Made by a program: the position numbers and the translations under genes. DNA of 64,000 bases. It comes from Epiperipatus broadwayi. Lineage: Eukaryota > Onychophora > Udeonychophora > Euonychophora > Peripatidae. A model generated the notes under the pieces. The model was not told the origin of the DNA. It ran no database searches and worked only from the letters and a program-made list of their open reading frames with translations. Positions 26,400-37,650 of this stretch are shown here, piece by piece; position 1 is the first letter of the stretch, and each line of letters opens with the position of its first letter. The stretch lies in the NCBI GenBank assembly GCA_028023455.1, contig JAQFVV010000001.1:18649713-18713712 (forward strand), read 5' to 3'.

Positions 26400-27540
26400 T
26401 ATATTAATCTTCATTTAGATTTGGACAAAGATATTCAATTTAGTGATGTCAAAATTTCTCTTTGTAATTTTAAAAATGGAAAGGCTATTAAATACAATAA
26501 GACACTCAGAAACCTTTTAAAATATGGTGGTGATATGTTAGCTTTTAAATATACTTTTATTTAGGAATATAGAGCCTCCTAAAATTGTGCTGCTTGATTT
26601 TAAAGATGCTTCTGCTTTACTTTTTTTTTTAAATAAAATAGACAATATTGTAGTAATTACTACTAATATCATTGTTATCTATTATAGCAATATATTCAAG
26701 GATATTGTTGAAAGTATTACTTTTAATTACAGATAAAATAAGTTGTAAAAGACATAATGTGGATTTAGAGACTAAGTATGCATTGCAGCAATGGTCATAT
26801 TTTAAATGTTTCACAAGCAAATGATTGATTTATATATTATATTATTGACTTGTTCAAGAGATAAGACTTATATAATCAAAAAGCTGTAGCATTTTTAAAT
26901 TCACCAAACATGATCAAAGAAGAGGAAATGTTATTTTTACAGGTAAAAAATCTAAAGCATTTCAAATGAAAACTGGTATTAATGTTGTGAATTCATTTCA
27001 AGTTTATTTTCATTTTTAAAACTGCAATCTTTGGCACTGCTTGTAAGTTGTTTAGTAAATCAGGAATCAAGATGCAATAAAAGTTTATGGTTGAGATTTT
27101 TAATTTAAAACAATTAAAAGCAAAAATTAAACTTCATTTTCTTGCATTTTGGATTTACAATATGCTGATGTTTGTGCTATTCATGTCAATTTAAATAATA
27201 ATCTATAAAATATGCATAATGTTTGAATACAATATATAAAAACTTTAGTTTAGTAAGTAATGTTCAAAATGCCTAAGTTCTTTATTAGACAGTAATAGAA
27301 AAAATAATTGGAGCACTTTTTCTTAAATGGTTATCAATTGAAGCATATGAATCAATTTAAATATTTTGATACATTTTTAAATAGAAAGTTGGATTTAATT
27401 ATTGAGATAAAAAAGGTAGGATATGCCATCACTATAAATTACTACTGCAATAAACTTGCTACTTATTTAAGTTATTTTATAAAAATAAGACTTGGACTCT
27501 CCATCAATATAACAAAAGAGAAATAGAAAAAATTCATTTA
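26400..27540 (+). pseudogene. RTE-type LINE remnant, RT palm and thumb
   Basis: Frame-hopping translation from about 26930 gives GKKSKAFQMKTGINVV (family GxSxxFxVxxGVKQG, motif B), then SGIKMQ and VEIFNLKQLKAKIKLH (family LFNLxRLKAKTK). LDLQYADVCAIHVNLN follows at about 27150-27190. It is the motif C block, normally LQYADDCAI, here with the second catalytic Asp replaced by Val. GYQLKHMNQFKYFDTFLNRK and IEIKKVGYAIT follow at 27330-27430 (family GxxLExVxxFKYLGS and EIxxRIxxA). The N-terminal limit (about 26400) is uncertain. Stops and the altered active site show it is inactive. It is related in kind to the copies at 9.6 and 19-22.7 kb. Confidence 0.7.
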
Positions 27541-29439
27541 AGGTTAGTTTGTGTAAAATTCTTAAAAATATAATAGAAGATTATAATATCAATAAATATA
27601 TTTTTCAGCTTTCTATATGTGATATTAGTAGAATCCAAGAGTTCAACTACTGTAAAATCACATCTCTGCCAGACTGTTTATGCAAAAGTTTTGAACAGTT
27701 CAAGAATTCATAAAAACTGTGTGTAGTGATATATGATATTCATGGAAAAGGTTCTTTCATTATAAAAATTATCTCAAAATCATTATAAAATTGCAATATT
27801 GAGTTTTTTCATTGGGAAAATATGGTTGAGAATAAAATGTAATGGATATTTTTAATTAAACTAGAGATATAGTCTATTAGAAAGAAAAGACTGCTGTAGA
27901 AGTTAACCCCTCTGCTCATCACCAGATTTAATCGTTCTTCCTAGTGAGATGTATGGTATTAAACTGTTATTCTTTATCTGAATTCAATAATTTTAATTTC
28001 ATTTGGAAATGAAAAAATTTTAAAAATTTATATTAATAACAACAATTCATTAGAAGAAAGAGTGACTTTTATAAAATGAACAAAGTTTATTTTTAAAATA
28101 TAAATTTAAAAAATTTATCTCTAATAAATCTCTCAAATTCATGTTAAAATACTAAAATCATTTCCTAATTTTAAAAACAGTTCAAATTATTTTAGGACAG
28201 TGGGATCAATGTTATATTAGCCATTATTTTAATAAAGTGGGCTGATTATAACGCCTTATTTTTTTATTAACATTATGATAGATGTTATTACATTCTGTTT
28301 TAAAAAAATAAAATATATATTTATGAAATAAAGTATTACATTGTATACTTTTGCTTTTGATATTATTACATAAATGCTGTGTGAAAATAATTATGAATAT
28401 TAATAAACCTTACAAAAAAAATAATATTCTTGAAACAACTTTGCAAAAAGTGTGAACACTAACCACAAAAAAGATGCCAATGAAAAAGGAGAAGGTAGTA
28501 CTTAAATCTCATTTACATTGCCACTATACTATATGACTGAACCTCTTTTTATTTTTTTAAAATTAGAAAATCAATTTTCTAAAATAAGGTGAAATTACAA
28601 ATTTTGTTTTTTATACAAAATAGTTAAATGTCAATAGATAACTCTGTGAGTGGCATTAAAATTTCTAGTGTTTTTTTTTTTTTTACATTTCTCTGATCAA
28701 ATACTTTTGCACTGATGTTTTCTATAGTTAAAAAACATTATTGCAAAATTTCAAATAAACAGAATAAATGATCATTTGTAATTCATATATTGTTTGATAT
28801 TGCTATTGCAAGACACATCTCTAGTAAATTAAGATGATGATGATGAAGTCATTATGTATTATTTTTCTCATATAATTATAAAACCCATATACTTCTGAGT
28901 GAAGCTTCTGATAATGATTAATAATAGCCTAAAATTTAGAAATCACCATCTTGCATTAAATTATTGATAAACTTAAATTTATAATTAAAAACAAATGTTA
29001 TAAACTTTATAATGAATGACGACAGTACTTTCAGGCATCATTTATATTAATTATTGTCTAAAATGAATCCTTTTTTTTTCATGAAATATTATTTGGTTCA
29101 CTGAAGTAAAGATTTTCTTTCCTGAATCAATTTGTGATAAATGAATCACAAGAATCTTAAGGATGTTGTTAATTACTTTTTTTCTAAAAAAAGTAAATTA
29201 CTTAATATTTAAATACAAGGTTATTTTAAAAGTAATTTCTTTACATAACATATACACAAATGAGATAAACTAATACATAAAAAATAAGACATTGTTTTAA
29301 GTATTGTCAAAATTCTGTAACTGTGTCTAACTTTACATTATTCATAACTGCATTGCAGAAATTACATAGCCATACTCACGACTTAGTGTGTCAAAACTTC
29401 AAAATTTATTCAAGTTACCAACATGCTTAGGACTTTTCA
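27541..29439. other. AT-rich noncoding stretch
   Basis: Possible further decay of the RTE remnant runs into featureless A/T-rich DNA. A short perfect hairpin (AATTACTTTTTTT / AAAAAAAGTAAATT) lies at about 29170-29203. I see nothing else. Confidence 0.35.
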
Positions 29440-29640
29440 TTTTAACCCACTAAACATCTCATGATCGCTATTCTTTATCCCAGCTTCCTCACTGATGAAA
29501 CCTACAATATAATCTGGCAATATTGCATGAGTAGTCACTGGATGGGAATTTTATGCACTAATCTTCTTGCTTTCATTGATTACTCTGGTTTGCACTGAGT
29601 GGCACTCCTACATGGAGAGTTTAGCCTCTGTGTGACTTTC
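29440..29640 (+). repeat. dispersed repeat R1, partial copy
   Basis: This holds the 3' two thirds of R1: an AGCTTCCTCACTGATGAAAC block, GGATGGGAATTTTATGCACT, CATTGATTACTCTGGTTTGC, then a GGCACTCCTACATGGAGAG segment and GCCTCTGTGTGACT. It is diverged from the 56-kb copies but collinear with them. Confidence 0.6.
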
Positions 29641-29736
29641 TATTTTATATAGCAAGTCCATAGCTAATTTAGTCATCCAATTCTTTTTTGCTACTGTGCA
29701 AAACATTATAATTACATTTCCATATTCTGCCATTCT

Positions 29737-29919
29737 ATATATTAATGTGAAAAAATACTCATACAGAGTTTAAATGTAGAATTTAATAATATTTATTTAT
29801 TGTACTTAGTATACTTTCAATGTTTATAATGTGAAAGTGTCAAAAATATACTCTATACAATTAATATCATTAAATGTTATATTTAAACTCCGTATGAGTA
29901 TTTTTTCACATTAATATAT
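29737..29919. mobile_element. MITE with ~50-bp TIRs and TA flanks
   Basis: The left terminus AATGTGAAAAAATACTCATA is mirrored exactly at the right end by TATGAGTATTTTTTCACATT. Complementarity continues inward over about 50 bp (AGTTTAAATG region). The interior is AT-rich and noncoding. Both ends sit in TATATA-like context compatible with a TA target, as in Tc1/mariner-type MITEs; that class is inference. Confidence 0.8.
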
Positions 29920-30062
29920 AAATAAACTTTCATTACCCAAATTATTACTAGCCTTAGTCTCTATAGAAGAATGTTGAAGGGATTTTTTTATATAGCGATT
30001 ATTTAACATCAGTTTACTTTTTACATGTGCACATACATCATCTATATATAAATACATGAAAG

Positions 30063-30225
30063 CAGTCAACATTTAAACAATACCAATATCAATAACAATC
30101 AACAATCTCAATCTGTCATTATGGCAACCACTTTTTAACAATAAAAATGGAAATTTATCTTTATCTATGTCTAATATATTTATATAGACAATAAAAATTG
30201 CAACTTGACTACAGAGAGTGAAATT
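30063..30225. mobile_element. MITE family A, copy 2 (partial)
   Basis: It contains CCAATATCAATAACAATCAA, a TGTCATTATGGCAACCAC block aligning with the family phrase TGTTGTCAAGGCAAC, and ATTGCAACTTGACTACAGAG, which aligns with the interior of the copy at 4117-4337. The terminal inverted repeats are eroded here. Confidence 0.5.
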
Positions 30226-30489
30226 ATTAATTCAAAGAAGATCAAAAAAATAGTATTAAATAGGTAAGTATAAACTATTCTGAAAGCAGAATAACAAATA
30301 GCCAATTATAACTTTTTAAATTGTGCTTCTAACCATCTATAGTTAATAATTCTTAAGGCTAGATAAGTTTATATATATATAATAGAATTTTACAGCAAAG
30401 ATTTATATGTAACAGAGCAATAAACGTGTTAATGCAATGTTTCTTATTATTAAAATCATCTACAATATAGACAATAATGAATCCAATTT

Positions 30490-31600
30490 CACTTACTGAA
30501 TAAGATGTTATAAGGTTAGTAGATGGAACAATTTATACTATAATTGATGAATATAAAATATGTCAAGATATTTTTGACGATACATCTAAATTGCGATAAA
30601 TTTAAAATCTCTAGGGAGAGTTAAATTCTACTCATTTTAATAACTTATAAATAATCAAAAATAAAATACATGACAATTGTCATTTACTAAAAAATTAGTA
30701 AGTATTACAATAAAATATGCAAGTGTCTGTTATATGAATGATGAAAATTCTATATTATATATGATAGCTGTAATATATTACAAGATGTTAAATGAGTAGC
30801 ATTAATCCATAATTTGTAAATTTAAATTTTAACAAATTCAGGTGTAGCTTTGAGAATATCTCAGCAAATGTAATATTTATCCTTATAATTATCATTATTC
30901 TAATCTGCTATCCATATAATACCTTGAACATTGAAATAAAACTGGCATTTTTAATGTGTAACATGATAATTTTAATACTAGGAGGCATTATATAATATAG
31001 TCAGCACTGTAAATGTTATCACTTAAGGAAGTATATCGTAGTACAATGTTAATATTTTAAATTACTTGACAAAACATTCAATGAAGTTATTGTCAATACT
31101 ATTATTTCACACATGTTTGTAAAATGCAATTTTATATTTGTCTATGGTTTGATTATTACATATGAAGTGCTCAAATTAATTCTATAATGTTTAATATACC
31201 AATAAATAAATAATATCTGTAGCTTACATGTAGCATGACTATTATATTAAATAACCTTTACAATTAGAATTTAAAAATCAAACTCTTATTAATATTACAC
31301 AAATACTGGTAGTTTAGTAATTATTGAAAAATATATTAGTGATAAAATCAACAAATGTAGTTTTATATATAAAATTATGTGTGAATACAAGTCAAATTAT
31401 ATTGATGATATTGAAATGTGATTGTAAAAGAGAATTTATGAACATAAAAACTACTGTATAAAATTTGACACAAATTTATTTTTCTTTTATGAAAGTTTTT
31501 GATTTGATTTTGCATATGAAAAGTTATTTAAGGGACAAAAAATTAACGAGACATATTTTATAAATGCAATGACTCATTTATTAAATAAGCATTTTAATTG
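30490..31600 (+). pseudogene. Penelope-like element remnant with GIY-YIG
   Basis: Two recognisable islands remain. At about 30515-30595, IRLVDGTIYTIIDEYK and CQDIFDDTSKL resemble the PLE RT N-terminal block (DKGNxVVxLDxxDYI ... IxxDxSKF). At about 31350-31440, FIYKIMCEYKSNYIDDIEM, a stop and KRIYEHKNY reproduce the GIY-YIG core spacing (YKIxCxxCxxxYIGxTxxxLxxRIxEH). FDFAYEKLF and INETYF follow at 31500-31560. Palm motifs between the islands could not be identified with confidence. Several stops are present, so this is a dead copy. Confidence 0.55.
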
Positions 31601-31795
31601 TATACATATACACAAAATTAAAGGAAGTTATTTATATTGTAACATAAGTGTTGGATGATACTAATGACATTGGGACTTTTTACATTCTAATGTTAAATAG
31701 TACTTACAATGGCAGTGATGTTACAAGCAGGCTACAGCTGTTATTTATTTATTATAATATTCTATTTAGAAGATAATAATCCCTCCTTACTAAAT

Positions 31796-32480
31796 TTATT
31801 GATTATTACATAGTTTAACATCTAAAATTAGCATGAGTAAATTTTAATATGTCACTGTGTTAATAAGATTATTAAAATAAAAAGATGTAAAGTGAACGAC
31901 TTAATATATATTTGTGCTCTCATTCCAAGATACTTAAAATTGGCCTATATAAGTGCCTTTAGGTTTGAAAATAGGATGGTCATTCTTTTTTTCTCAATGT
32001 CTTTAGCTTGTGGCTGGAATAAGAGAGTATCCTCACATTTAATATTGTTGATTTAATATTATAGTATCATGCAAATAAGAAGGGATTATTACTTTCTAAA
32101 TAGAATTACAATCTGATATTGCATTAGTAAATTTCACTGAACATTATATAGTTTAACATCTACAATTAGTATGAAGTAAATTTTAATATTTCATAAGTGT
32201 TAATAAGTTTATTGAACAAAATGGGTGTAAATTGAATTATTTAATATATGTCAATGCTGTCATTCCAAGAGATTTAAAATTGGACTATATAAGTGCATTT
32301 AGGTTAGAACATAAGATGTCATTCTTATTTTTTTCAAATCTTTAACTTATAGCTAGAATGAGTATATTTCCATTTAACATCACTGATTTAATATTATAGT
32401 ATGGCACAAGTGAGGATGTATTATTATCTTCTAAATAGAATTACAATCTGATGCTGTGCTAGTAAAATTCATTGACTTTT
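31796..32480. repeat. direct tandem repeat pair, family B related
   Basis: Two units of about 340 bp (about 31796-32135 and 32140-32480) share, in order, AGTTTAACATCTA, a CATTCCAAGA block, TATATAAGTGC, AGGATGGTCATTCTT-like, ATTTAATATTATAGTAT and CTAAATAGAATTACAATCTGAT. Identity is roughly 80% by eye. The central segment is also found in the hairpin at 22200-22390. Noncoding. Confidence 0.7.
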
Positions 32481-32489
32481 ATTATAACA

Positions 32490-33816
32490 TTACATATTGT
32501 TCCAATATATTTAAGTTCATAATCATTAAATATAAAAGATGTTCAAGAATTATCCATTATTTGTGTTTTAATTCTCTTATACAATTGATGTTATTTAAAT
32601 TTCTTTTCTATTAAAGTCCAACCAAGACAAATAATTTTATATATTATATTTTTACACTCTGTATCAATTCTGTCTTCAGAATTGTGAAACAATCTACAAT
32701 AATTGCAACATTGTAATATTCATAACAAAATATCCTTTATCACATTGTTATTACCTTTTGTATTTTATGGCTAAAGATGCTAAGCTAAGAATGATAAATT
32801 ATGTTGATATACAAATGATAAAAATAAATATTTTAAGCATTCTGCATAGGAATTGTTTTTAATAGAATATAATATAGAATACATTAGACAAGTTGTTAAA
32901 AATTTTGAAAAATAATTAATATTATTACTAATAGAAATAAAACATGAAATTCAATACTATATAATGCAAATGTCAATAATAAAGTAAAAAGTGTTATTTG
33001 TTTTGAACATTAAAATGTTACTTGTAATGTATCATCTAATGTAAATTTAGTGACTTAATAATTCTAAAGATACATTGATAAAAAGCAGAAAAAGAATGAA
33101 ATATATAAATTATTTGCGTTTGTATAATAGTATATATTAATACATTTTAATGTTAATTAAAAAAACATATTTACTAAATATAAATACAATATGAGAGATT
33201 TAAAAGATATAAATACATAATGTTCCAACATTTTCTGCATTAAACATTTTTGCTTAATCATCAATTTTCATAAAGTAGTGATAAAATTGAGGTTATTTTT
33301 TACTTACTTTTACTCTCTTGCAACTATCTATAGAGTTAGTGTGCTAGTTTTGGTTCATTTGATGTTATAAAGCAGAAAAAATGTATATATAATGATTTAT
33401 TCATTTAAAACAATCTGAAGAATTTGGGATTATATCAAAAACTTATTATAAGTGACTGGCAATGGCCCTGATTGGTTGATTGCTGACTTTGAAAGCACTT
33501 GTGAAGAGCATTCCTTATATGTGGTTTGGAAAAGAAACATTATATATTTACTCAAATTTATTTATATATTTATAATCATTTTTGCAAAATATTTGTAAAA
33601 TATTTATTTTAACAACTAAATACTTATGATTATACTTAGATTTTATTTGAAAATGTTTGATTTTAAGAAGGCAAGTCAGAAAAAAATAATGATGATAAAA
33701 AATAAAATTGTGATTGGTTAAAAAAGCATCACATGTGAGTCAGTGCATCTCTCATTTTTCATCATTTTTAAATAATATAAATGGAATTTTAAATTTTAGA
33801 ACATAATTTCATTGTA
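32490..33816. other. AT-rich noncoding stretch
   Basis: No coding motif, terminal repeat or RNA-gene signal that I can support. Confidence 0.4.
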
Positions 33817-34061
33817 AATCCAATTTATCCAAATCACTTCAAACACTTTTTAGCAAAAACCTTTTATTGTACATGTATACATGTACACCTATATTTCAAG
33901 TGCCATCTTCTTCAATGCCAGTTTACTTTAATCTTTTAAAAAAATGTAAACTAGCTCTGAAGAAAACTGCAGAATAGTCCAAATGTAGGTGTATGTGAAT
34001 ATAAGTAAAATAAAGGTTTTTGCTAAAAAGTGTTTGAAGTGATTTGGATAAATTGGATTTA
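33817..34061. mobile_element. palindrome P1 with PLE-type terminal motif
   Basis: An inverted repeat. The left arm starts AAATCCAATTTATCCAAATC and the right arm ends with its complement. Both contain the TTTTAGCAAAAACCTTT block or its complement. Each arm carries a CTGAAGAA-type motif pointing outward: CTGAAGAAAACTGCAG on the plus strand at about 33957, and a degenerate version on the minus strand near 33912-33922. The loop is T/A rich. The same architecture is repeated 230 bp away at P2. Confidence 0.7.
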
Positions 34062-34290
34062 TATAAGATATTACATCAAAAATAAAGAAAAAGGTGATTT
34101 TGATAATATTTCTGAATAATTTCATTGCTTTATGATGACTTGGCAATAATTATTTCAGAATTTAAAAATAAAGTTCAAATAATAAATTATTTATTTATTA
34201 TTTTTTTACTGACAATACAGCAATCTTCCAATAATATTATCAAATTCACCACTTCCTTTATTTTGCTAGAATATCTTATATAAATGCAAT

Positions 34291-34561
34291 GTATTCACTG
34301 TACTTTAAATATTTTTAGCAAAAACCTTCTTTTGTACATATATGCATAAATAATGTTACGTTTTGACTGTCCTGCAGTCTTCTTCAGAGTCACTTTTACT
34401 TTAACATTTTAAAAGTAAAAAAAAAAAGTTTTTTGTGTTCAAAGAAATGAAGTAAAAGTGTCTCTGAAGAAGGCTTCAGGACAGTCAAAATGTAAGATTG
34501 TGTCTGCATATATGTACACTAAAAGGTTTTTGCTAAAAAGTGTTTAAAGTACAGTGAATAA
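34291..34561. mobile_element. palindrome P2 with hammerhead-like motifs
   Basis: Inverted repeat with arms of about 120 bp starting TATTCACTGTACTTTAAA. The left arm, read on the minus strand, contains CTGAAGAAGACTGCAGGACA followed by GTCAAAACGTAAC. The right arm, read on the plus strand, contains CTGAAGAAGGCTTCAGGACA followed by GTCAAAATGTAAG. In the left arm, GACTG and CAGTC can pair as a short stem between CTGAAGA and the AAAAC segment. This recalls the CUGANGA - stem II - GAAA order of hammerhead ribozymes known from PLE terminal repeats. The first G of GAAA is A here. Confidence 0.65.
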
Positions 34562-34703
34562 ATTGAAATCGTCCATAAAATATATATATATTGTTGTGAT
34601 TATACTTTTTTAGTTTATTACTTTTTTTATATTTATAAAGTTGAAATAGTATTTTTAAGAATGTATTTAAACTTATATATCTAATAAATAATGTAAAATG
34701 TAT

Positions 34704-34731
34704 TGATATATATATATATATATATATATAT
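34704..34731. repeat. (TA)n microsatellite
   Basis: Perfect TA run immediately before a change in base composition at about 34732. Confidence 0.95.
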
Positions 34732-37650
34732 TGTAACCAACCGCTCGCCCCTTCAACTACCCATCATGCCGAACCCGCTGCGGCACTATAAATTGTAACC
34801 GTAAATTGCGTGATCCCAACTACATAACGTAAATGCACTAAGAATCTTAACTTCGATCACTGATCAATTCCCATTGCACATTGTCAGCTATTAAGAGCTG
34901 TATCCAAAAGCATATCATGCTATCTATTTTATGCACGAAAGACCACAATCAACATCTGGGGCAACTTACCACAGACCAAACTAATGATCTAACCTAAACT
35001 TTTTATGATTTAATTTGATCGCAGCCAGGGTGTACCGCGAAGAACTACCATAGTATTATGATAAAATACTTTAATCAAATTATAAGTGTAATGTTATTAT
35101 TTTCAAACCTTAATTTGCAATTTTTATTGTATGAGACCCGATGGCCGACCATGTACAAGATGGCATAATTTGTGGAATTACATAAGATTATGAAATTTTA
35201 AACCATCTATATGATTTCTAATACAGATGCTAGTCCAGGTAAAGCTTTGCAATAAATAAACATAAATACTTGGGTTCTTTTTATAGTTTACTATATCACT
35301 GAGACTCTTTTTATACTGACAAATGACAATTTAAAATGTTAAGTAAATATATTCAATCATATCATTATTTGGTAAATCTGTTTATAGGTTTAATAATCAA
35401 TTTGTATTGTATACTAGATCAACTACGCAAAGCCAAAATGATGGAAAAGGTAAATGGGATTTTATTGTACCCCCCCACATCATAAACTACCAAAGACTAA
35501 AAGCATCCAAATGTTTTTTCAAAATATCACTAAACTCTTATATCATGTTGACAATGGTATGTACTTCATGTATGCTCTATCCAAGGTTTATGATTTCTGA
35601 TTTTACAAATGACACATAGCAACGGCACAGTAAGTTTAATTATAAATCAACTTTTATTTACAAAATTATGAATAATAAGTAATTAATTCCAACGTTATAA
35701 TTAAAGACATAAATAAAAAAAATAAAATAAATAAACTATAATTCCATCGACTTTCTTCAATAACATCTCATAGGTACGGTTTTAAAAACCTAATCATACC
35801 TTATTTCAATTTGATATAATGAATCTGAGCAAATTATACTAAATTCAACATCAACTCATGAAGTATTTAACATCATTTCCAGATTCAATAAATCCATACC
35901 GTAAAATTATAATAATATAATAATTAATATTATATCTGTAGGATTTAGCTATAATGTAATCATTTAATAAAGTGATAATTTAAACTTACATTCCGGTAAA
36001 TAATAATCAACCAACAGTTAATTATTATGAAGTAACTTGAATAGAATGTCCTGCTACAAGTTGATGATCTAACTTATAAATTATGCTTACAAATGAAAGA
36101 AGATGATTTAGCAGATTAACTAAAATACTTTGCCCAACTTATATCTATGAAGTAAAACATAGTCCTGTGGATGTATTCATCTACACGGAGGAATTAAATA
36201 ACACTAAACGTTTTGTGGATTTATACACTATCATAAAGCAATAAGTACAAGTACACCATTCCGCGGATTAACCACCAGCGCAGGAATGAGTGTAAAATAC
36301 AAAAATGGCAATAAAGTAATCTGCGGATTAACCACCAGCACAGATTAATGCCCTTTACATTCTAAAACAACATTACTATTTACTTCACATTAAAGTGCAA
36401 AATCATCCCCTTTAGTTATTCTGATCATTCAGAAAACACTAACACTCTAGCAAATGTGGGTTCTTGCATAATAAATGTTACGCTAATCAGGACAACTAAT
36501 GTATTAACTTATCTTTCTTAAGATAAAACATGTGTAATATAATATAAGTAATATTAGTATAGGAATATAAATCTGGAAAGACTAACAAAATACCTCATAA
36601 AGATTAATACATCTCATGAATTCATTTAGTACTTTTCAAGCTTTTTCGCAAGCGCTATTCTCTTGAATAAATATTTTATTCAACCCCTATTACTTTAAAC
36701 TTAATAAACTATAACTTATGAACTTCACATGCAAGTTCATATAATGATAAAATTAAAGCAATGAATTATTCATCAAATACATAAAATCTAATAGGTGTGT
36801 GTGTGATATAAATTAAATGTATAGCATTTTATAGTTCAATACATGAATTTTAGCAGGTGTGTGTGTCACAAATTAGATTGTATAGCATTTTATAACGACA
36901 AATATGATCCGTGACATCCATGTACGATGTGTCGAACAATAAATGGATGAAGTAATAGCTATAATTATGGTTGAATTCCATACATGTAATTTTATCCATT
37001 TGTATTAGTTATTATAATCACTATTAGATTAACGATTTTACGTGGCTACATAAACATGAAACAATTTCAAAACATGATACACAGAATTTAAATGAAAATG
37101 TTTTTCATAAGTTATTAATCTCTACATTTCTCTATTAAAAATGTTCCAAGTTTATTACATCCATGCTAAATATTTATTTATCCACACTTAAATCTAGGAA
37201 TAACAATTACAGCAATTAATTTAATCATTCCAAACTGACGATAAAATTAGAAAATAGCTTTGATAAATTATTTGAAGACTGTTTATTATCCAAATGGCAA
37301 ACAATTAACTAGCAAATATATCACTGGCATTATAAAGTTAAATATCAATCAATATTATATTTTTATTAAAATTAGAAACGGAAATATTAAACTAGGTTGA
37401 TAACTTTAACATTTTACTTTAATTTAAACTTCTTCTTTTTTAAAAAACAAATTTTCATATTTATAAAACTTCTGTAATTAAAATACTTATTTAAATTTTC
37501 CAAATTGTAGAACAATAAACATTTTAAAACATACCAAATTCTTGCAATTAATTCTTTTAAATTGGGAAGCTCCGACATTTTAAATGTAATATTGGGAAAT
37601 TATTACCGGTGATTTGATCCACTTGGCCAGCCGACTTGAACAGACTTTTT
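34732..37650. other. noncoding block of distinct composition
   Basis: It begins TGTAACCAACCGCTCGCCCC and has noticeably more C and fewer homopolymer runs than its flanks. No retroelement or transposase motif was found in any frame. Internal repeats include the hairpin pair at 36257-36347 and a GGTGTGTGTGTG..TATAGCATTTTATA unit present twice (about 36794-36834 and 36855-36893). The TG start suggests a long terminal repeat or solo LTR, but no matching second end was found. Its nature is unresolved. Confidence 0.35.
36257..36347. repeat. two hairpins, same loop, different paired stems
   Basis: Two units 60 bp apart share the loop GCGGATTAACCACCAGC. In unit 1 (36257-36288) the flanks are CATTCC and GGAATG. 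In unit 2 (36317-36347) they are TAATCTG and CAGATTA. The stems differ in sequence, yet each pairs perfectly with its own partner. This is the compensatory pattern expected of conserved RNA or cruciform structure. Confidence 0.6.
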
